From assembly GCF_039539445.1 (NCBI RefSeq), contig NZ_BAABDD010000010.1, positions 1 to 64,000 of the forward strand: DNA of 64,000 nt, given 5' to 3'. A program made the translations under genes and the position numbers. The stretch comes from Salinactinospora qingdaonensis (GTDB taxonomy: Bacteria; Actinomycetota; Actinomycetes; Streptosporangiales; Streptosporangiaceae). The notes under the pieces were generated by a model, which did no database searches, had not been told where the DNA came from, and worked only from the letters and a program-made list of their open reading frames with translations. Shown in pieces: positions 60,734-64,000 of the stretch. Positions within the stretch are counted from its first letter, which is position 1; every line of letters begins with the position of its first letter.

Positions 60734-61150
60734 ATGCGGGAACCCGACGCCCGGATTCGCCGGGGCGCTGCGATCCCGACCGTCCTGGTCGGGGCAGCCG
60801 CTATGGCTGTGGCGTTCGCGTTTGAAGGGCTCCAGGGGCTGTTGGGAGCCGCCTGTGCGACCGCGCTGGTCGTCGCGTTCTTCGCCGTCAGTTCCGCCGC
60901 CGTGGCCTGGGCGGGAAGCATTGGCCCTCGGGCCCTCTTCGCCGCCGGCCTGGGCACCTACGCCGGTAAGGTCCTGGTTCTCGGCGTGCTTCTGGTCATG
61001 TTCGGGGGCACGACCGCGTTCGACGGTGAGGCCTTCGCGCTGACCACTGCGATCTGCGCCGTAGTCTGGATGGGAGCTCACATGCGCGCCCTCACCACTG
61101 AGAAGCGGCTCTACGTTGATCCGACCGAAACCCTTGGGGAGCAGCGTTGA
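60734..61150 (+). CDS. ATP synthase-linked membrane protein (I protein 2 type)
   Basis: A 138-aa membrane protein with about four hydrophobic helices (13-35, 38-60, 65-92, 100-115). A protein of this kind lies directly before atpI/atpB in actinobacterial atp clusters (position of Rv1303 in Mycobacterium). No catalytic motif. Its role is uncertain; assembly of the rotor ring is a common suggestion for AtpI relatives. Confidence 0.75.
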   Translation: MREPDARIRRGAAIPTVLVGAAAMAVAFAFEGLQGLLGAACATALVVAFFAVSSAAVAWAGSIGPRALFAAGLGTYAGKVLVLGVLLVMFGGTTAFDGEAFALTTAICAVVWMGAHMRALTTEKRLYVDPTETLGEQR

Positions 61151-61212
61151 GTCTGCCGTGGCGAGGGGAGATGTGTGGACCGTCAACGCCAACTGTTAGA
61201 TTCCGGAGCGAG

Positions 61213-61431
61213 ATGAGCGACCGTCAGGGGGCCGCCCGAAACTCGGGCGAACGCAATGTCGACCCCGCGTCGGTCATCGCTTATCTGTTGGCGGGCATGG
61301 CCGTCTGGGGCGGTCTGGGCTGGCTAGCGGATCAGGCTTTGGACTTTCAGGCGCTGTTCTTACCCATCGGGGTGCTGCTCGGCTTGGCCCTTGCGGTTTA
61401 CCTGATCTACGTGCAGTTCATCCGGTCCTGA
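61213..61431 (+). CDS. AtpZ/AtpI-like protein
   Basis: A 72-aa protein with two transmembrane helices (about 22-40 and 48-68) of the AtpZ/AtpI family; AYLLAGMAVWGGLGWLAD is the typical first helix. These proteins help c-ring assembly or ion transport for the ATP synthase. The ATG at 61213 (GGAG seven bases ahead) was preferred to the longer in-frame start at 61147. Confidence 0.8.
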   Translation: MSDRQGAARNSGERNVDPASVIAYLLAGMAVWGGLGWLADQALDFQALFLPIGVLLGLALAVYLIYVQFIRS

Positions 61432-61524
61432 ACCGTCCATACCGGCTGGCTCGCCGTGACTTTGCGGTGAAGAGCCGTTCACACAAACGAGGTTTTCAGT
61501 TGCGTCACGACGAAAGGGTTCGCC

Positions 61525-62385
61525 GTGAGTGCTGACGTGCGCACCATCTCCCTGGCGGCCGAAGAGAATTGCCACATCTTCGGCGAGAACCAGTGTGGCT
61601 TCCAGGAAGTCTCCCCCGGCATCGGCCTGTTCTTCCCTGAGCCGTGGGCGTCCTTCGGCCTCCCGCTGACGTCGGGCTTCACCAAGTACACGGTGTTGCT
61701 GGTGCTGTCGGTGCTCCTGGTGATGGCCTTCTGGTTCTTCACCACGCGCAAGGCCAAGATCGTCCCCGGCCGGGGGCAGTCCATCGCCGAGCTGCTCGTC
61801 GCCTTCATCCGTGACCAGGTGGTCAGGCCGGGCATGGGCAAGGCCGGCGACAAGTACCTCCCGCTGATGCTCGCCCTGTTCACGTTCATCTTCGTTATGA
61901 ACGTCATGGGCCTCATCCCCGGTGCGCAGCTCCCGGTCACCAGTAATCTCGCCTATCCGGCGGTGCTGGCGCTGTTCGTCTACGTGCTGTGGAATGTCAT
62001 CGGCATCCGCGAGCACGGGTTCGGCTCCTTCGTCAAAGGCAAGGTCGTCCCCTCCGGCGCCCCCGTGTGGATTCTGCCGCTGCTCGTGCCGATCGAGATC
62101 GTCTCGAACTTCGTCTTCCGGCCCGTGACCCACGCGCTGCGGCTGTTCGCCACCATGCTCGCCGGTCACCTTCTGCTCGCGGTGTTCGCCGCGGGCGGGT
62201 TCTACCTGTTCAACCTGAACGCGGGCGGGCTGCTCAGCGTGGTCTCCGTTGGTTACTCGGGGCTGTCCCTGCTCGCCTTCCTCGTCTTCACGGGCTTTGA
62301 GCTGTTCATCATGGCTCTCCAGGCATACGTGTTCGTCATGCTGGCCTCCGTCTACATCGGTGAGGCCATTGAGGGTGCGCACTAA
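61525..62385 (+). CDS. atpB: F0F1 ATP synthase subunit a
   Basis: A 286-aa membrane subunit forming the proton half-channels. The essential Arg lies in RPVTHALRLFATMLAGH (helix near 200-220), and ALQAYVFVMLASVYIGEA forms the last helix. The N-terminal segment with two Cys (about 16 and 24) is outside the conserved part. GTG start after GAAAGG. Confidence 0.96.
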   Translation: MSADVRTISLAAEENCHIFGENQCGFQEVSPGIGLFFPEPWASFGLPLTSGFTKYTVLLVLSVLLVMAFWFFTTRKAKIVPGRGQSIAELLVAFIRDQVVRPGMGKAGDKYLPLMLALFTFIFVMNVMGLIPGAQLPVTSNLAYPAVLALFVYVLWNVIGIREHGFGSFVKGKVVPSGAPVWILPLLVPIEIVSNFVFRPVTHALRLFATMLAGHLLLAVFAAGGFYLFNLNAGGLLSVVSVGYSGLSLLAFLVFTGFELFIMALQAYVFVMLASVYIGEAIEGAH

Positions 62386-62486
62386 CCGGCTTCAGCCACC
62401 CCCGCACACCCTCTTGACCCCATTGGAAACAAGTCAGTTCGACGGCACTCCTGCCCGTCGGCGTGTTCTCAAGTAAGGAAACATCA

Positions 62487-62699
62487 ATGGAGATCGCTGG
62501 CAGCCTGAACGTCATCGGCTACGGCCTCGCCGCTATCGGCCCCGGCATCGGCGTGGGCATCATCTTCGGTCTTGGCGTGCAGGCCATCGCCCGCCAGCCC
62601 GAGGCTCGCGGCATTTTGCAGGCGCAGATGCTGATCGGTTTCGCCGTCATCGAGGCGCTTGCCCTGCTGGGTTTCGTCCTCGCGTTCATCCTCCAGTAG
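62487..62699 (+). CDS. atpE: F0F1 ATP synthase subunit c
   Basis: A 70-aa hairpin protein. The first helix has GYGLAAIGPGIGVGIIFG, the loop is ARQPEARG, and the second helix contains the proton-carrying Glu in GFAVIEALALLGFVLAF. AAGGAA seven bases before the ATG. Confidence 0.97.
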   Translation: MEIAGSLNVIGYGLAAIGPGIGVGIIFGLGVQAIARQPEARGILQAQMLIGFAVIEALALLGFVLAFILQ

Positions 62700-62735
62700 T
62701 CACCCCGGCCCTACGAGCGCGAAGGGATGCCAGCC

Positions 62736-63275
62736 ATGATTCTGGCAGCCGAGGAAAACGTCCTCCGGATTCACCTGGACGAGTTCGTTTTCGGCTTTAT
62801 CGCCTTCTTGATCGTCCTCGGCGTCGTCTATCGGATGTGGCCGCGGCTTTCAACGGCGCTGGACGAGCGTGCCAACCAGATCGAGGGTGGCATCGAGCGT
62901 GCGCGCAAGGCCGAGGCCGAAGCCGAGGAGATCCGGCAGCAGTATCGCGAGAAGCTCGACGAGGCGCACCGCCAGTACGCCCAAGAGCTGGAGAAAGCTA
63001 AGGAGCAGCGCGCCGCCATCATCGCGGAGGCGCGTGAGGAAGCCCAGGTCGAGGCACGTCGCGTCATCGACGCCGCACACGCCCAGATCGAGGCCGACCG
63101 CCAGCACGCGCTGGCCCAGCTCCGCAACGAGATCGGCGCTCTCTCCACCGACCTCGCCACCCGTATCGTCGGGGAGACGCTGCGCGACAGCGAGGCGCAG
63201 AGCCGCGTCATCGACCGGTTCCTGGACGAGCTGGAGTCCAGCGAAACCACGCAACAGCAAGCTGAGGTGCGCTGA
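62736..63275 (+). CDS. atpF: F0F1 ATP synthase subunit b
   Basis: A 179-aa stalk subunit: one N-terminal transmembrane helix (about 16-36, FGFIAFLIVLGVVYRMW), then a long charged coiled coil with many Ala/Glu/Arg heptads. The ATG at 62736 gives better spacing to AAGGG than the ATG at 62727, which would add three residues. It overlaps atpH by one base (TGATG). Confidence 0.95.
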   Translation: MILAAEENVLRIHLDEFVFGFIAFLIVLGVVYRMWPRLSTALDERANQIEGGIERARKAEAEAEEIRQQYREKLDEAHRQYAQELEKAKEQRAAIIAEAREEAQVEARRVIDAAHAQIEADRQHALAQLRNEIGALSTDLATRIVGETLRDSEAQSRVIDRFLDELESSETTQQQAEVR

Positions 63276-64000
63276 TGCGCGGGATTAGCCGATCTTCCCT
63301 CGAAGACGTCACCGCACGTCTGGACGCCATCCTCCCGTCGGCCAACGCCGTCACATTGGGCCACGAGCTCTTCGAGGTCGTGGATCTGCTGCAACGGGAG
63401 CACCCATTGCGGCGGTGGTTGGCCGACCCGGCTGGCGATCCCAATGCCAAATCTGAGCTGACCAGTCAGCTTCTTGAGACGAAGGTGTCGCCGTCCACGG
63501 TCATCGTGGCCGGCGACCTCGTCCGCAACAAATGGTCGACCAGTCGCGACCTGGTCGAAGCCGCTGAGCGGATGGCCGTATTCGCTACGGTCGCCAGTGT
63601 CGAAGGGGCGCAACGTCTCGGTGAGCTCGAAGACGAGCTGTTCCGGTTCGGGCGCGTCGTCGCAGCCGAACCGCAACTGCGCGCGGCGCTCACCCAAGAG
63701 GGGGTCGCCGTCGAGCACAAGCGGACTCTGGTGGAAAACCTGCTCTCCGGCAAGGTCAGCGGGGCCACGCTGGTACTGGTCACCGAGGCCGTCACCCGTC
63801 CCCGGGGACGTACGCTGGAACAGAGCATCGACCATTTCGGTCAGCTCGTAGCCGAGCGCGCCAAGCGCTACATCGCTGTCGTGCGCACCGCGGTGCCTCT
63901 CAGCGAGACGCAGCAGACACGGCTGCGAGAGACGCTCACCAGGCTGTACGACCGGGCGATCCATCTGAACATCGAAATCGCCCCCGACGTCGTGGGCGGC
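63275..64000 (+). CDS. atpH: F0F1 ATP synthase subunit delta (partial, runs off the window)
   Basis: The first 242 codons of the delta subunit, which joins the b stalk to the F1 head. LEDVTARLDAIL opens the chain. The OSCP-type domain follows, with segments LVEAAERMAVFATVASVE and VVRTAVPLSETQQTRLRETL near the end. ATG overlaps the atpF stop. The 3' end and the rest of the atp operon lie beyond the window. Confidence 0.95.
   Translation, partial: MRGISRSSLEDVTARLDAILPSANAVTLGHELFEVVDLLQREHPLRRWLADPAGDPNAKSELTSQLLETKVSPSTVIVAGDLVRNKWSTSRDLVEAAERMAVFATVASVEGAQRLGELEDELFRFGRVVAAEPQLRAALTQEGVAVEHKRTLVENLLSGKVSGATLVLVTEAVTRPRGRTLEQSIDHFGQLVAERAKRYIAVVRTAVPLSETQQTRLRETLTRLYDRAIHLNIEIAPDVVGG

Overview
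The window is high-GC DNA from an actinomycete. The right third carries the actinobacterial order lysA-hom-(glycosylase-like gene)-thrC-thrB-rho-rpmE-prfA-prmC-sua5-wecA-atpI-atpB-atpE-atpF-atpH. WhiJ/AbaA-type regulators, an Arg/Asn/Gly-rich insert in Rho and the general gene style suggest Streptosporangiales, for example a Nocardiopsis relative. The lineage is inferred, not proven.

Region 1 (1-4.2 kb): a WhiJ/AbaA-type locus made of an XRE-DUF5753 regulator, a DUF397 protein and a DUF397 remnant. An RsbW-like ATPase gene lies divergently. A class III aminotransferase-like gene follows whose PLP-binding lysine position is not lysine. Region 2 (4.5-14.6 kb): one Tad/Flp pilus operon: lipoprotein, secreted protein, SAF/CpaB, TadZ-like, TadA, TadB, TadC, small pilin, two TadE-like, a TadG-like, and a 900-aa membrane protein joining an OmpA-like domain to a BTAD regulator domain. 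Region 3 (14.65-21.6 kb): a T-rich spacer, then small orphan genes, a sliding-clamp (DnaN) gene and an N6-methylase-like protein without the catalytic motif. Most are followed by long inverted repeats.

Region 4 (21.7-30.6 kb): a seven-gene cassette of radical SAM enzyme, HPr-kinase-like ATPase, O-carbamoyltransferase, APH-type kinase, DegT/StrS aminotransferase, Nudix hydrolase and adenosine deaminase-like enzyme. The first six are coupled by 4-bp overlaps. Decayed IS5-family transposases lie at both ends. It looks like a small, mobile biosynthetic operon for a carbamoylated, aminated and phosphorylated small molecule; the product cannot be named from sequence.

Region 5 (30.7-44.8 kb): the conjugation module of an integrated element: NlpC/P60-transglycosylase, replication-relaxation protein, VirD4/TraG-like coupling ATPase, VirB4-like ATPase, PrgI-like, TrbL/VirB6-like, pilin-like and an HTH protein, all on the minus strand, plus a PAPS-reductase-like protein and a large serine integrase. 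The integrase abuts the 3' end of a tRNA-Arg(CCG). The coupling ATPase has an in-frame TGA where Trp is expected. The integrase has an in-frame TAG where Gln is expected, plus a frameshift in a G5 tract. The element therefore seems immobilised, or those codons are recoded or misread.

Region 6 (45.0-64.0 kb): conserved chromosome. A response regulator, then an ArgS-like protein that keeps the N-terminal and DALR domains but has lost the catalytic core, precede lysA. The threonine, translation-termination and ATP synthase genes follow, and atpH runs off the right edge.
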